Position numbers and translations under genes: made by a program | Shown: piece by piece, positions 1-8,032 of the stretch | Layout of the letters: each line of letters begins with the position of its first letter | Position numbering within the stretch: position 1 is the first letter of the stretch | The notes under the pieces: generated by a model | What the model saw: only the letters and a program-made list of their open reading frames with translations | Told to the model about the DNA's origin: nothing | The model's database searches: none | Assembly: GCF_001552635.1 (NCBI RefSeq) | Contig: NZ_BCRO01000001.1 | Span: forward strand, 1 to 64,000 | From: Actinomadura hibisca NBRC 15177 | Lineage (GTDB): Bacteria > Actinomycetota > Actinomycetes > Streptosporangiales > Streptosporangiaceae | Direction: 5' to 3' | Length of the DNA stretch: 64,000 nucleotides

Positions 1-610
1 GGGCGAGCACTTCTGTGTCGATTCCGCTGTCGGGCTCCAATGCCGTCGCGGTGCGGAGGGCCGTCACCAGTGTTGCGGCGGCCAGGGCCACCAGGTGTGA
101 GCGCGGAACGTCCCCGTGGCGTAGGCGGTCGATGATGGTCTCGTCCAGGAAGCCCACCCAGCCGTGCATCGTCGTGCGCAGGAGTGGCGGTGCGGGGTCG
201 GTGACGCCCAGGGCGTCCAGGATGCGGCGTGCGCCTTCCCAGCGCAGTTCGTCGATGATGGCGCGCACTTCGGGATCGGCTCCGTTGCTGCCGTGCATGA
301 GGGCGAGGAAGCCGGCCGCATTGTCGTCGATGTAGGCGATGTGGCGGTCAAGGGCGTTGTGCAGCATCTCCAGGGGTGTGCCGCCCTCTGGGGGTGCGTC
401 GCGGACGCTGCGCAGGTGGTCGGCGGCGGCTTGGACGGTTGCCAGGTACAGGCCGCGCTTGTTGCCGAAGTGGTGGGCGATGAGTCCGTAGGCCACTCCC
501 GCGCGGCGGGCGATCTGGGTCGTGGTGACCGTGTCGTAGGGGTGTTCGGTGAACAGTTCGGCGGCGGCCTGGAGCAGGCGTGTCCGGCGGTCCGGGGTTT
601 CGGTCGTCAT
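1..610 (-). CDS. TetR/AcrR-family regulator (3' end cut off by window edge)
   Basis: Read on the minus strand from an ATG at 610, the frame stays open to the window edge, giving about 203 residues without a stop. Residues ~8-55 form a TetR helix-turn-helix (TRLLQAAAELF then TQIARRAGVAYGLIAHHFG, with the usual YxHF-type end), followed by an all-helical ligand-binding region, as in dimeric one-component repressors. The gene is divergent from the SDR gene at 699, and a perfect 19-bp palindrome lies between them, so autoregulation and control of the SDR gene are likely. The ligand cannot be told from sequence. Third-position G/C bias is weaker than in most of the window. A TetR typically has ~190-210 residues, so only a short tail is probably missing. 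Confidence 0.88.
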   Translation of the reverse strand, partial: MTTETPDRRTRLLQAAAELFTEHPYDTVTTTQIARRAGVAYGLIAHHFGNKRGLYLATVQAAADHLRSVRDAPPEGGTPLEMLHNALDRHIAYIDDNAAGFLALMHGSNGADPEVRAIIDELRWEGARRILDALGVTDPAPPLLRTTMHGWVGFLDETIIDRLRHGDVPRSHLVALAAATLVTALRTATALEPDSGIDTEVLA

Positions 611-667
611 GGCCCTTGGGTGGGTGGCGGGGATTGACGGGATGTTGCGGGCGATCATAGCGTCTAG

Positions 668-686
668 GACTGATTGATAATCAGTC
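668..686. promoter_or_regulatory. Palindromic operator candidate between tetR and the SDR gene
   Basis: Two perfect 8-bp arms, GACTGATT and AATCAGTC, are separated by GAT. The element ends immediately before the AAGGAGG ribosome-binding site (687-693) of the SDR gene and sits 58 bp upstream of the divergent tetR start. Its length and symmetry are typical of TetR-family operators; that the adjacent TetR binds it is inference. Confidence 0.75.
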
Positions 687-698
687 AAGGAGGCTGTG

Positions 699-1541
699 AT
701 GGGATCTCGTCTCTCTCGGCGTGCGCGCGGTGTCCGGCTCGACGGCGCACGGGTCCTGGTCACTGGCGCGTCCAGCGGTATCGGGCGTGCCCTGGCGGTG
801 GAGCTGGCCGGGCATGGTGCGCGGCTGGCGGTCGTCGCGCGGCGGGAGGAAAAGCTTCGCGAACTGGCGGATGGCATCGGCGCGGCGGGGTGCCCGGTGC
901 CGCTGGTGCTGCCTGCTGACCTGTCCGAGCGTGGTGTGGCTGCTGGGCTTGCGTCGGCGGTGCTGGAAGGGCTTGGTGGGATCGATGTCCTCGTCAACAA
1001 TGCGGGGGTCGGGACGGTTGAGGCTCAGGCGCGTCTTGGGGACGGCGCTGAGGTCCGTGCCGCCTTCGAGACCAACTTCTGGGCCCCGGTCGCGCTGACG
1101 GCAGCTCTCCTGCCGTCCATGCTCCAGGCCGGGCGCGGCGCGATCGTCAACGTCACCTCGACGGTCCAGGCGGTGCCGCTGCCCTTCTGCGGTTACTACG
1201 GCGCTGGCAAGGCCGCGCTCGCGCAGGCGACGCGTTCCCTACGGCACGAGCTGCGGGGCACTCCGGTCGAGGTGCTGGAGGTCGTGCCGGGGTCGACCGA
1301 CACCGCGCTCCGCGACATCGACCTGTTGCCGTGGCGCGGGGCACCGCCCCGTGTCCTGCCGCCGGTGCGGCCCGAGGCGGTGGCGACGGCGATCGTGCGC
1401 GCGCTGCGGCGTGGGGATCGTCGTCTGGTCTATCCGGCGACGTCGCTGCTCCCGCTGGAGCTGCCCGTCGTAGGACGGTTGGTCGCTGCTTTGGGTGCTC
1501 GCCGCATCGACAGCGCGGCGGCGCTTCGTGGAGTCGTTTGA
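699..1541 (+). CDS. Short-chain dehydrogenase/reductase (SDR)
   Basis: NAD(P)-dependent oxidoreductase of the classical SDR fold, about 280 residues. The dinucleotide-binding TGASSGIG motif lies near residue 22, NNAG near residue 100, and the catalytic Ser/Tyr/Lys set is visible as VTST followed by YGAGK (YxxxK). The ATG at 699 is chosen because AAGGAGG at 687-693 lies 5 bp upstream; an in-frame GTG at 696 is too close to it. The gene is divergent from a TetR gene and shares a palindromic operator candidate, so it is probably the repressor's main target, perhaps in detoxification or modification of a small molecule. The substrate cannot be inferred. Codons end in T more often than in neighbouring operons. 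Confidence 0.88.
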   Translation: MGSRLSRRARGVRLDGARVLVTGASSGIGRALAVELAGHGARLAVVARREEKLRELADGIGAAGCPVPLVLPADLSERGVAAGLASAVLEGLGGIDVLVNNAGVGTVEAQARLGDGAEVRAAFETNFWAPVALTAALLPSMLQAGRGAIVNVTSTVQAVPLPFCGYYGAGKAALAQATRSLRHELRGTPVEVLEVVPGSTDTALRDIDLLPWRGAPPRVLPPVRPEAVATAIVRALRRGDRRLVYPATSLLPLELPVVGRLVAALGARRIDSAAALRGVV

Positions 1542-1714
1542 GTTCGGCTCGCGTTCAGGGGCGCTGTCGAGGTCGGTCTTTCATGGTTCAACCACTGGCT
1601 GGCTCATGCCAGGTCATGGCCCCCTGCGGAGCGATGGTCGACCGTGATGGGAGGCAGGTCGGCTCCGTCCGTCTCGGGGTTCTGTAGGCGGCGATCACTT
1701 TGTGGAGGTAGGAC

Positions 1715-2020
1715 ATGGCCCGGCTCAGGGTGGGCGTCATCGCTACGGTCGTGGTCTTCGCCGGGCAGGTCAGCGGTCCGGCGCTGGCGGAACCGCAGCC
1801 GCCTACCGGGTGCGATCTCACCTTCGTGGACGAGCATCCTTACCGCCACTACTACTGGCGGAATTGCAGCGCCACCAACGCCCGCGTCGAAGTGGGCTAC
1901 CGGAACGGCAGCAGGGTCACGGTGTGCGTGGAGAGCTTCCACTACCGGCATCTCGCGCGGCGGCATCATGACGAGGACATCCCGATCTCCTGGGCCAGGC
2001 GCGTCGGCACCTGTCCCTGA
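1715..2020 (+). CDS. Small secreted four-cysteine protein
   Basis: A 101-residue protein. Residues 1-25 form a Sec-type signal peptide (MARLR, then a hydrophobic run, then an ALA|E cleavage-like site). The mature part has four cysteines (GCD, NCS, VCVE, GTCP), suggesting two disulfide bonds, and is rich in Tyr, His and Arg. The ribosome-binding site GGAGGTAGG lies just upstream of the ATG. I do not recognise a family. It stands alone between the SDR gene and the convergent TetR gene. The export signal, even cysteine number and good Shine-Dalgarno make it a likely real gene, but its function is unknown. Confidence 0.65.
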   Translation: MARLRVGVIATVVVFAGQVSGPALAEPQPPTGCDLTFVDEHPYRHYYWRNCSATNARVEVGYRNGSRVTVCVESFHYRHLARRHHDEDIPISWARRVGTCP

Positions 2021-2031
2021 CGGCGGGGGAG

Positions 2032-2652
2032 TCAGGGGCGGGCGCTCGCGTGCAGGGCCAGTTCCAGGGTGGCCGCCCACTGGTGGAGCAGGCGGGTGCG
2101 GCGCGCCGAGTCGTCGGTGAGCAGGTCCGCCAGGCCCAGGCCGCGCACCAGGTCGAGCGTGGCCTGCACGGTCTCGCGGACGCCCGGGACCGACTCGTCG
2201 GCCCCCAGCGCCTCGACCGTCAGGCGGTGGGCCTCGCGGCCGACGCGGGCCTCCAGCGGCAGCACCTGGGCGCGCAGCGCCTCGTCGGAGCTGGCGGCGA
2301 CCCACAGTTGCAGGGCCGCGCGGAACAGCGGGCTGGTGTACATCTCGCCGAGCAGGGTGACGACCTCCAGCACAGCGGGGCGGCGGTCGGCCAGCCCGTT
2401 CAGGTGGGCGCGCATCTGGGACATGCGGACCTCGGTGCCGTACTCGACGGCGGCGGTCACCAGTTCTTCGCGGGTGCGGAAGTGGTGCTGGGCCGCGCCC
2501 CGGGACACCCCCGCCCGCTCGGCGACCACCGTGACGGTCGTGCTCGTCCAGCCTCCCGACGCCAGGCAGTCGATGGCGGCCTCCAGCAGCCGCTGCCGGG
2601 TCGCGCGGCTGCGGTCCTGGCGGGGCTCGCGGGGGAGGGGCTGGGCGGTCAT
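2032..2652 (-). CDS. TetR-family regulator of the adjacent carboxylase operon
   Basis: A 206-residue TetR/AcrR repressor. The N-terminal HTH covers residues ~17-62 (TRQRLLEAAIDCLASGGW ... VAERAGVSRGAAQHHF), followed by an all-helical effector domain. It is divergent from the four-gene operon starting at 2753, and a near-perfect palindrome of the AATCAA-N6-TTGATT type lies in the 100-bp intergenic region. By analogy with other TetR regulators next to acyl-CoA catabolic operons, the effector is probably an acyl-CoA pathway intermediate; this is inference. Confidence 0.88.
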   Translation of the reverse strand: MTAQPLPREPRQDRSRATRQRLLEAAIDCLASGGWTSTTVTVVAERAGVSRGAAQHHFRTREELVTAAVEYGTEVRMSQMRAHLNGLADRRPAVLEVVTLLGEMYTSPLFRAALQLWVAASSDEALRAQVLPLEARVGREAHRLTVEALGADESVPGVRETVQATLDLVRGLGLADLLTDDSARRTRLLHQWAATLELALHASARP

Positions 2653-2705
2653 GGTGTCCTCGGGTCGGTGGCGTCCCAGTCAACCAAACGTGGTGACCGG
2701 AAAAC

Positions 2706-2723
2706 AATCAAGCGCGATTGATT
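2706..2723. promoter_or_regulatory. Palindromic operator candidate of the AtuA-like operon
   Basis: The arms AATCAA and TTGATT flank GCGCGA; only one of the nine base pairs of the 18-bp palindrome is mismatched. It lies 29 bp upstream of the ATG of the AtuA-like gene and 53 bp upstream of the divergent tetR start, so occupancy could block both promoters. Its AT-rich arms stand out against the GC-rich surroundings. Confidence 0.7.
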
Positions 2724-2752
2724 TTTTCGTGGCCGCCTGACAGGGTTCAGCC

Positions 2753-4471
2753 ATGAGCCAACCGCTGCGGATCGGTAACGCCTCGGGCTTCTACGGCGAC
2801 CGGTTCACCGCCGTCCGCGAGATGCTGGAGGGCGGCCCGCTGGACGTCCTCACCGGCGACTACCTCGCCGAGCTGACCATGCTGATCCTGGGCCGCGGCA
2901 AGATGAAGGACCCCGGCGGCGGGTACGCCACCACGTTCCTGCGGCAGATGGAGGACACACTCGGGCTGGCCGCCGAGCGCGGCACCCGCATCGTCGCCAA
3001 CGCGGGCGGCCTCAACCCGCGCGGCCTCGCCGACCGGCTGCGCGAGCTGGCCGACCGGCTGGGCGTCCCCGTCAAGGTCGCGCACGTGGAGGGCGACGAC
3101 CTGCTGCCGCGCGCCGAGGAGCTCGGCCTGGCCGACTCCCGATACGGCGCGCCCCTCACCGCCAACGCCTACCTCGGCGCGTGGGGGATCGCCGAGTGCC
3201 TGCGCGCGGGCGCCGACATCGTGGTGACCGGCCGCGTCACCGACGCCTCGCTGGTCGTCGGACCGGCGGCGGCGCACTTCGGGTGGGCGCGCGACGACTG
3301 GGACGCGCTGGCGGGCGCCACCGTGCTCGGGCACGTGCTGGAGTGCGGGGCGCAGGCGACCGGCGGCAACTACGCGTTCTTCCAAGAAATCTACAATGTA
3401 AAGCCGCTGGGCTTTCCGCTCACCGAGGTCCACGCCGACGGCTCGGGCGTCGTCACCAAGCACGAGGGCACCGGCGGGAGCGTGACCACCGAGACCGTCA
3501 CCGCCCAGCTCCTGTACGAGATCGGCGGCCCGGCCTACCCGGGCCCGGACGTGACGACCTGGTTCGACACCGTCGAGCTGCGCCAGGACGGCCCCGACCG
3601 CGTCGCCGTCGGCGGGGTGCGCGGCACGCCCCCGCCCGCCACGACCAAGGTGTGCCTGAACCATCTGGGCGGCCACCGCAACGAGATGACCTTCGTGCTG
3701 ACCGGCCTGGACGTCGAGGCCAAGGCGGAGTTCGCCAAGGCGCAGCTGGAGGCGGCGTTCGGGGAGCGGCGCCCGGCGCGCGTGGAGTGGACGCTGGTCG
3801 GCTCGCCGCTGCCCGACCCCGCGACGCAGGGGGAGGCGACGGCGCTGCTGCGGTGCGCGGTGCTCGACCCGGACGCCGACAAGGTGGGGCGGGCGTTCAG
3901 CGGGGCCGTGGTGGAGCTGGCGCTCGCGGGGTACCCGGGGTTCACGATGACGTCGCCGCCGGGGAAGGGGAGCCCGTACGGGGTGTACCGGCCGGCTTTC
4001 GTGCCCAACGGGGACGTCGAGCATGTGGCGGTGCTTCCTGATGGGGAGCGGCGCGTTATCGCGGCGGTGGAGCTTGCTGGGGAGGGCGGGGAAGAGCGGG
4101 AGCCTCAATCCCGGCCTGTTTCCGCTGTTCCCGCGACCCCGACCGCCCGCGTCCCGCTCGGTCGCGTCGCCGGTGCCCGCAGCGGCGACAAGGGCGGCGA
4201 CGCCAACATCGGCGTCTGGGCCCGCACCGACGCCCAGTGGGCCTGGCTCCACGGCTTCCTCACCACCGAACGTCTCGCCGAGCTCCTCCCCGAGACCCGC
4301 GAGCACACCGTCACCCGGCACGTCCTGCCCAACCTCCGCGCGGTCAACTTCGTCGTCGAAGGGCTGTTGCAGGAGGGCGTATCCGCCTCGACCCGGTTCG
4401 ACCCGCAGGGCAAGGCCCTCGGCGAGTGGCTGCGGTCCCGCCTCGTCGACATCCCGGAGGCAGTCCTTTGA
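2753..4471 (+). CDS. AtuA-like acyclic terpene utilisation family protein (DUF1446)
   Basis: A 572-residue protein of the AtuA/DUF1446 family, named for the Pseudomonas acyclic-terpene (citronellol/geraniol) gene atuA, whose biochemical role is unresolved. The N-terminal domain (residues ~5-450) begins RIGNASGFYGDRF and contains the family's TGDYLAELTM region. A separate C-terminal domain (~465-565, from GARSGDKGGDANIGVW to the LRAVNFVVEGLL region) follows a linker at ~4060-4140 whose codons are less GC3-biased. It is the first gene of a tightly coupled operon with carboxylase subunits and an acyl-CoA dehydrogenase, and its stop overlaps the next start (TTGA). This gene content resembles atuA-C-F-D, but a role in leucine/isovalerate breakdown is equally possible. 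Confidence 0.88.
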   Translation: MSQPLRIGNASGFYGDRFTAVREMLEGGPLDVLTGDYLAELTMLILGRGKMKDPGGGYATTFLRQMEDTLGLAAERGTRIVANAGGLNPRGLADRLRELADRLGVPVKVAHVEGDDLLPRAEELGLADSRYGAPLTANAYLGAWGIAECLRAGADIVVTGRVTDASLVVGPAAAHFGWARDDWDALAGATVLGHVLECGAQATGGNYAFFQEIYNVKPLGFPLTEVHADGSGVVTKHEGTGGSVTTETVTAQLLYEIGGPAYPGPDVTTWFDTVELRQDGPDRVAVGGVRGTPPPATTKVCLNHLGGHRNEMTFVLTGLDVEAKAEFAKAQLEAAFGERRPARVEWTLVGSPLPDPATQGEATALLRCAVLDPDADKVGRAFSGAVVELALAGYPGFTMTSPPGKGSPYGVYRPAFVPNGDVEHVAVLPDGERRVIAAVELAGEGGEEREPQSRPVSAVPATPTARVPLGRVAGARSGDKGGDANIGVWARTDAQWAWLHGFLTTERLAELLPETREHTVTRHVLPNLRAVNFVVEGLLQEGVSASTRFDPQGKALGEWLRSRLVDIPEAVL

Positions 4472-6060
4472 CCCTGAAGAGCACCCTCGACCCGCACGGC
4501 CCGGAGTACCGGGAGCGGCGCGCGGCCATGCTGGCCAAGCTCGCCGGCCTGGACGCCGAGCACGCCAAGGCGCTGGCGGGCGGCGGCGAGAAGTACGTGA
4601 CGCGGCACCGCAAGCGCGGCAAGCTGCTGGCGCGCGAGCGCATCGAGCTGCTGCTCGACCCCGACTCGCCGTTCCTGGAGCTGAGCCCGCTGGCCGCCTG
4701 GGGCAGCGACTTCCCCGTCGGCGCCAGCGTGGTCACCGGCATCGGCGTCGTCGAGGGCGTCGAGTGCATGATCGTCGCCAACGACCCGACGGTGCGCGGC
4801 GGCTCCAGCAACCCCTGGACGGTGAAGAAGAGCTTCCGCGCCTCCGACATCGCGCTGGAGAACCGGCTGCCGGTCATCAACCTGGTCGAGTCCGGCGGCG
4901 CGGACCTGCCCACCCAGAAGGAGATCTTCATCCCGGGCGGGCGCATGTTCCGGGACCTGACCCGGCTGTCGGCCGCGGGCATCCCCACGATCGCGCTGGT
5001 GTTCGGCAACTCCACCGCGGGCGGCGCGTACATCCCCGGCATGTGCGACCACGTCGTCATGGTCAAGGAGCGCGCCAAGGTGTTCCTGGGCGGGCCGCCG
5101 CTGGTGAAGATGGCGACCGGCGAGGAGGCCGACGACGAGGAGCTGGGCGGCGCGGAGATGCACGCCCGCACCTCCGGCCTCGCCGACTACATGGCCGTGG
5201 ACGAGCACGACGCGCTGCGCCTGGGCCGCCAGATCGTCAAGCGGCTCAACCACCGGCGGCTCGGCCCCGCGCCCGCCCCGGTCCGCGAGCCGCTGCACGA
5301 CCCCGAGGAGCTGGCCGGGATCGTCCCCGAGGACCTGAAGACGCCCTTCGATCCGCGCGAGGTCATCGCCCGGATCGTGGACGCCTCGGAGTTCGACGAG
5401 TTCAAGCCGCTGTACGGGCCGAGCCTGGTCACCGGCTGGGCCCGCCTGCACGGCTACCCGATCGGGATCCTCGCCAACGCGCAGGGCGTGTTGTTCGGCG
5501 ACGAGGCGCAGAAGGCCGCCCAGTTCATCCAGCTCGCCAACCAGGCCGACACCCCGCTGCTGTTCCTGCACAACACCACCGGCTACATGGTCGGCAAGGA
5601 GTACGAGCAGTCCGGCATCATCAAGCACGGCGCGCTGATGATCAACGCGGTGGCCAACAGCAGGGTCCCGCACCTCACCGTCGTCATGGGCGCCTCCTAC
5701 GGCGCGGGCAACTACGGCATGTGCGGCCGCGCCTACGACCCCCGGTTCCTGTTCACCTGGCCGAGCGCCAAGTCCGCCGTCATGGGGCCGCAGCAGCTCG
5801 CCGGGGTGTTGTCCATCGTCGCCCGCCAGGCCACCGAGGCCCGGGGCCAGGTCTACGACGAGGCGCAGGACAAGGCCATGCGCGAGATGGTCGAGGCCCA
5901 GATCGAGGCCGAGTCGTTGCCGTTCTTCCTGTCCGGGCGGTTGTACGACGACGGCGTCATCGACCCGCGCGACACCCGCACCGTCCTCGGCCTGTGCCTG
6001 TCGGCGGTCCACAACGCGCCCGTGCGCGGAGCCGACGGCTTCGGCGTCTTCCGGATGTGA
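4468..6060 (+). CDS. Acyl-CoA carboxylase carboxyltransferase (beta) subunit, methylcrotonyl-/geranyl-CoA type
   Basis: A 530-residue carboxyltransferase that moves the carboxyl group from carboxybiotin to an acyl-CoA. The length and motifs (GNSTAGGAYIPGMCD, VFLGGPPLVKMATGE, and NNTTGYMVGKEYEQ-like residues in the second crotonase-fold half) match the beta subunits of methylcrotonyl-CoA and geranyl-CoA carboxylases rather than propionyl-CoA carboxylase. I place the start at TTG 4468: it overlaps the upstream stop (TTGA), has CCGGAGG 7-8 bp upstream, and gives the family's usual N-terminus; the longer open frame upstream has no support. It is translationally coupled to the AtuA-like gene and followed 4 bp later by the biotin-carrying subunit. 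Which CoA ester is carboxylated cannot be decided here. Confidence 0.9.
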   Translation: MTLKSTLDPHGPEYRERRAAMLAKLAGLDAEHAKALAGGGEKYVTRHRKRGKLLARERIELLLDPDSPFLELSPLAAWGSDFPVGASVVTGIGVVEGVECMIVANDPTVRGGSSNPWTVKKSFRASDIALENRLPVINLVESGGADLPTQKEIFIPGGRMFRDLTRLSAAGIPTIALVFGNSTAGGAYIPGMCDHVVMVKERAKVFLGGPPLVKMATGEEADDEELGGAEMHARTSGLADYMAVDEHDALRLGRQIVKRLNHRRLGPAPAPVREPLHDPEELAGIVPEDLKTPFDPREVIARIVDASEFDEFKPLYGPSLVTGWARLHGYPIGILANAQGVLFGDEAQKAAQFIQLANQADTPLLFLHNTTGYMVGKEYEQSGIIKHGALMINAVANSRVPHLTVVMGASYGAGNYGMCGRAYDPRFLFTWPSAKSAVMGPQQLAGVLSIVARQATEARGQVYDEAQDKAMREMVEAQIEAESLPFFLSGRLYDDGVIDPRDTRTVLGLCLSAVHNAPVRGADGFGVFRM

Positions 6061-6064
6061 GCTG

Positions 6065-8032
6065 ATGATCAACTCTTTGCTGGTGGCCAACCGCGGCGAG
6101 ATCGCCCGCCGCGTCTTCCGCACCTGCCGCGACCTCGGCGTCGGCACCGTCGCGGTGTTCTCCGACGCCGACGCGGCCGCCCCGCACGCCGCCGAGGCCG
6201 GCGCGGCGGTGCGGCTGCCGGGCGACGCGCCCGCCGACACCTACCTGCGCGGCGACCTGGTGATCGCCGCCGCCCGCGCCGCCGGGGCCGACGCGATCCA
6301 CCCCGGCTACGGGTTCCTGTCGGAGAACGCGGACTTCGCGCGCGCCGTCCAGGACGCCGGGCTGACCTGGGTCGGCCCGCCGCCCGCCGCGATCGCCGCG
6401 ATGGGCTCCAAGATCGAGGCGAAGAAGCTGATGGCCGCCGCGGGCGTCCCGGTGCTGCCCGAGCTGGACCCCGACGCCGTCACCGAGAAGGACCTGCCGA
6501 TCCTGGTCAAGGCGTCGGCCGGGGGCGGCGGTCGCGGAATGCGCGTGGTGCGCGCCCTCGCCGACCTGCCCGACGCCGTCGCCGCCGCCCGCCGCGAGGC
6601 CCAGTCCGCGTTCGGCGACCCGGCGGTGTTCTGCGAACCGCTGCTGGAGAACGCCCGCCACATCGAGGTGCAGGTCCTCGCCGACGCGCACGGCACCGTG
6701 TGGGCGCTGGGCGAGCGCGAGTGCTCCATCCAGCGCCGCCACCAGAAGATCGTGGAGGAGGCGCCGTCCCCGGCGGTCGGCGACGCGCTGCGCGCCGAGT
6801 TGTGCGCGGCGGCCGTGGACGCCGCCACCGCCATCGGCTACACCGGCGCCGGGACCGTCGAGTTCATGCTCGCCGCCGACGGCCGCTTCTTCTTCCTGGA
6901 GGTCAACACCCGCCTCCAGGTCGAGCACCCGGTCACCGAGTGCGTGTACGGGCTGGACCTGGTCCGCCTCCAGATCGAGGTCGCCGAGGGCCTGCCGCTG
7001 CCCGCCGGGGGACCGCCCGCCCCGCGCGGCCACGCCATCGAGGTGCGGCTGTACGCCGAGGACCCCGCCGCCGACTGGCGGCCCGGCAGCGGCACCCTGC
7101 ACACCTTCGAGGTGCCCGGCGTGGACGCCGCGTTCGCCAACCCCGCCGCCCACGGGCTGCGTCTGGACAGCGGCGTGGAGAGCGGCGGCGAGGTCGGCGT
7201 CCACTACGACCCGATGCTCGCCAAACTCATCGCCTACGGACCGACCCGCGCCGCCGCCGCCCGCCGGCTGCGCGCCGCCCTCCTCGGGGCCCGCGTCCAC
7301 GGCGTCACCACCAACCGGGACCTGCTCGCCCGCATCATGGCCGAGCCCGCGTTCCTGGCCGGTGACACCCACACCGGCTACCTCGACCAGGTCGGCCTGG
7401 ACGTCCTCGCCGCGCCGCTGGCCGACGAGGACGCCGTGCGGCTGTCGGCACTGGCCGCCGCCCTCGCCGACGCCGCCGCCAACCGCGCCGCCGCGCCCAT
7501 CCAGGGCGCGCTGCCGTCCGGCTGGCGCAACGTGCCCTCCCAGCCGCAGCGCAAGACCTACGAGGGACCGGCCGGGACGGTCGAGGTCGCCTACCGCCTC
7601 ACCCGCGACGGCCTGGCCGCCGAAGGGCACGACGACCTCGCCCTGGCCGAGGCCGCGCCCGACGCCGTCACCCTCGACGTGGCGGGCGTGCGCCGCTCCT
7701 TCACCGTCCACGTGGCGGGCGACCGCGTGCACGTCGACTCCGCGCTCGGCCCGGTCGCGCTGCGCGCCGTGCCGCGCTTCGCCGACCCCAGCGACCTGGT
7801 CGCGCCCGGCTCGCTGCTGGCCCCCATGCCCGGCACCGTCGTGCGCGTCGAGGCCGGGCCCGGCGCGGCCGTCGCCGAGGGCCAGACGCTGGTGGTGCTG
7901 GAGGCGATGAAGATGGAGCACCGCATCGCCGCCCCCGCCGCAGGCACCGTCGCCGAACTGAACGTCAGCGCAGGACAGCAGGTCGAGGCCGGAGCGGTCC
8001 TCGCTGTGATCTCCGAAGGGACCCCGCAGTGA
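6065..8032 (+). CDS. Biotin carboxylase/biotin carboxyl carrier (alpha) subunit of the acyl-CoA carboxylase
   Basis: A 655-residue alpha subunit. Biotin carboxylase spans residues ~1-445: the N-terminal LLVANRGEIARRVFR, the ATP-grasp glycine loop KASAGGGGRGMR, and the HPVTE region. A middle domain follows, then the biotinyl domain at the C-terminus with VLEAMKMEH, whose Lys carries biotin. It carboxylates biotin with bicarbonate and ATP for the beta subunit encoded just upstream. The length matches methylcrotonyl/geranyl-CoA carboxylase alpha chains. Its stop overlaps the start of the acyl-CoA dehydrogenase gene (GTGA), so the operon is read as one unit. Confidence 0.93.
   Translation: MINSLLVANRGEIARRVFRTCRDLGVGTVAVFSDADAAAPHAAEAGAAVRLPGDAPADTYLRGDLVIAAARAAGADAIHPGYGFLSENADFARAVQDAGLTWVGPPPAAIAAMGSKIEAKKLMAAAGVPVLPELDPDAVTEKDLPILVKASAGGGGRGMRVVRALADLPDAVAAARREAQSAFGDPAVFCEPLLENARHIEVQVLADAHGTVWALGERECSIQRRHQKIVEEAPSPAVGDALRAELCAAAVDAATAIGYTGAGTVEFMLAADGRFFFLEVNTRLQVEHPVTECVYGLDLVRLQIEVAEGLPLPAGGPPAPRGHAIEVRLYAEDPAADWRPGSGTLHTFEVPGVDAAFANPAAHGLRLDSGVESGGEVGVHYDPMLAKLIAYGPTRAAAARRLRAALLGARVHGVTTNRDLLARIMAEPAFLAGDTHTGYLDQVGLDVLAAPLADEDAVRLSALAAALADAAANRAAAPIQGALPSGWRNVPSQPQRKTYEGPAGTVEVAYRLTRDGLAAEGHDDLALAEAAPDAVTLDVAGVRRSFTVHVAGDRVHVDSALGPVALRAVPRFADPSDLVAPGSLLAPMPGTVVRVEAGPGAAVAEGQTLVVLEAMKMEHRIAAPAAGTVAELNVSAGQQVEAGAVLAVISEGTPQ

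Noticed and set aside
2747..4321. Long minus-strand open frame opposite the AtuA-like gene (and many similar long antisense frames)
   Set aside because: Composition is the His/Val/Gly/Arg/Leu-rich pattern produced by reading GC3-biased genes on the opposite strand; the plus-strand gene has clear family motifs.
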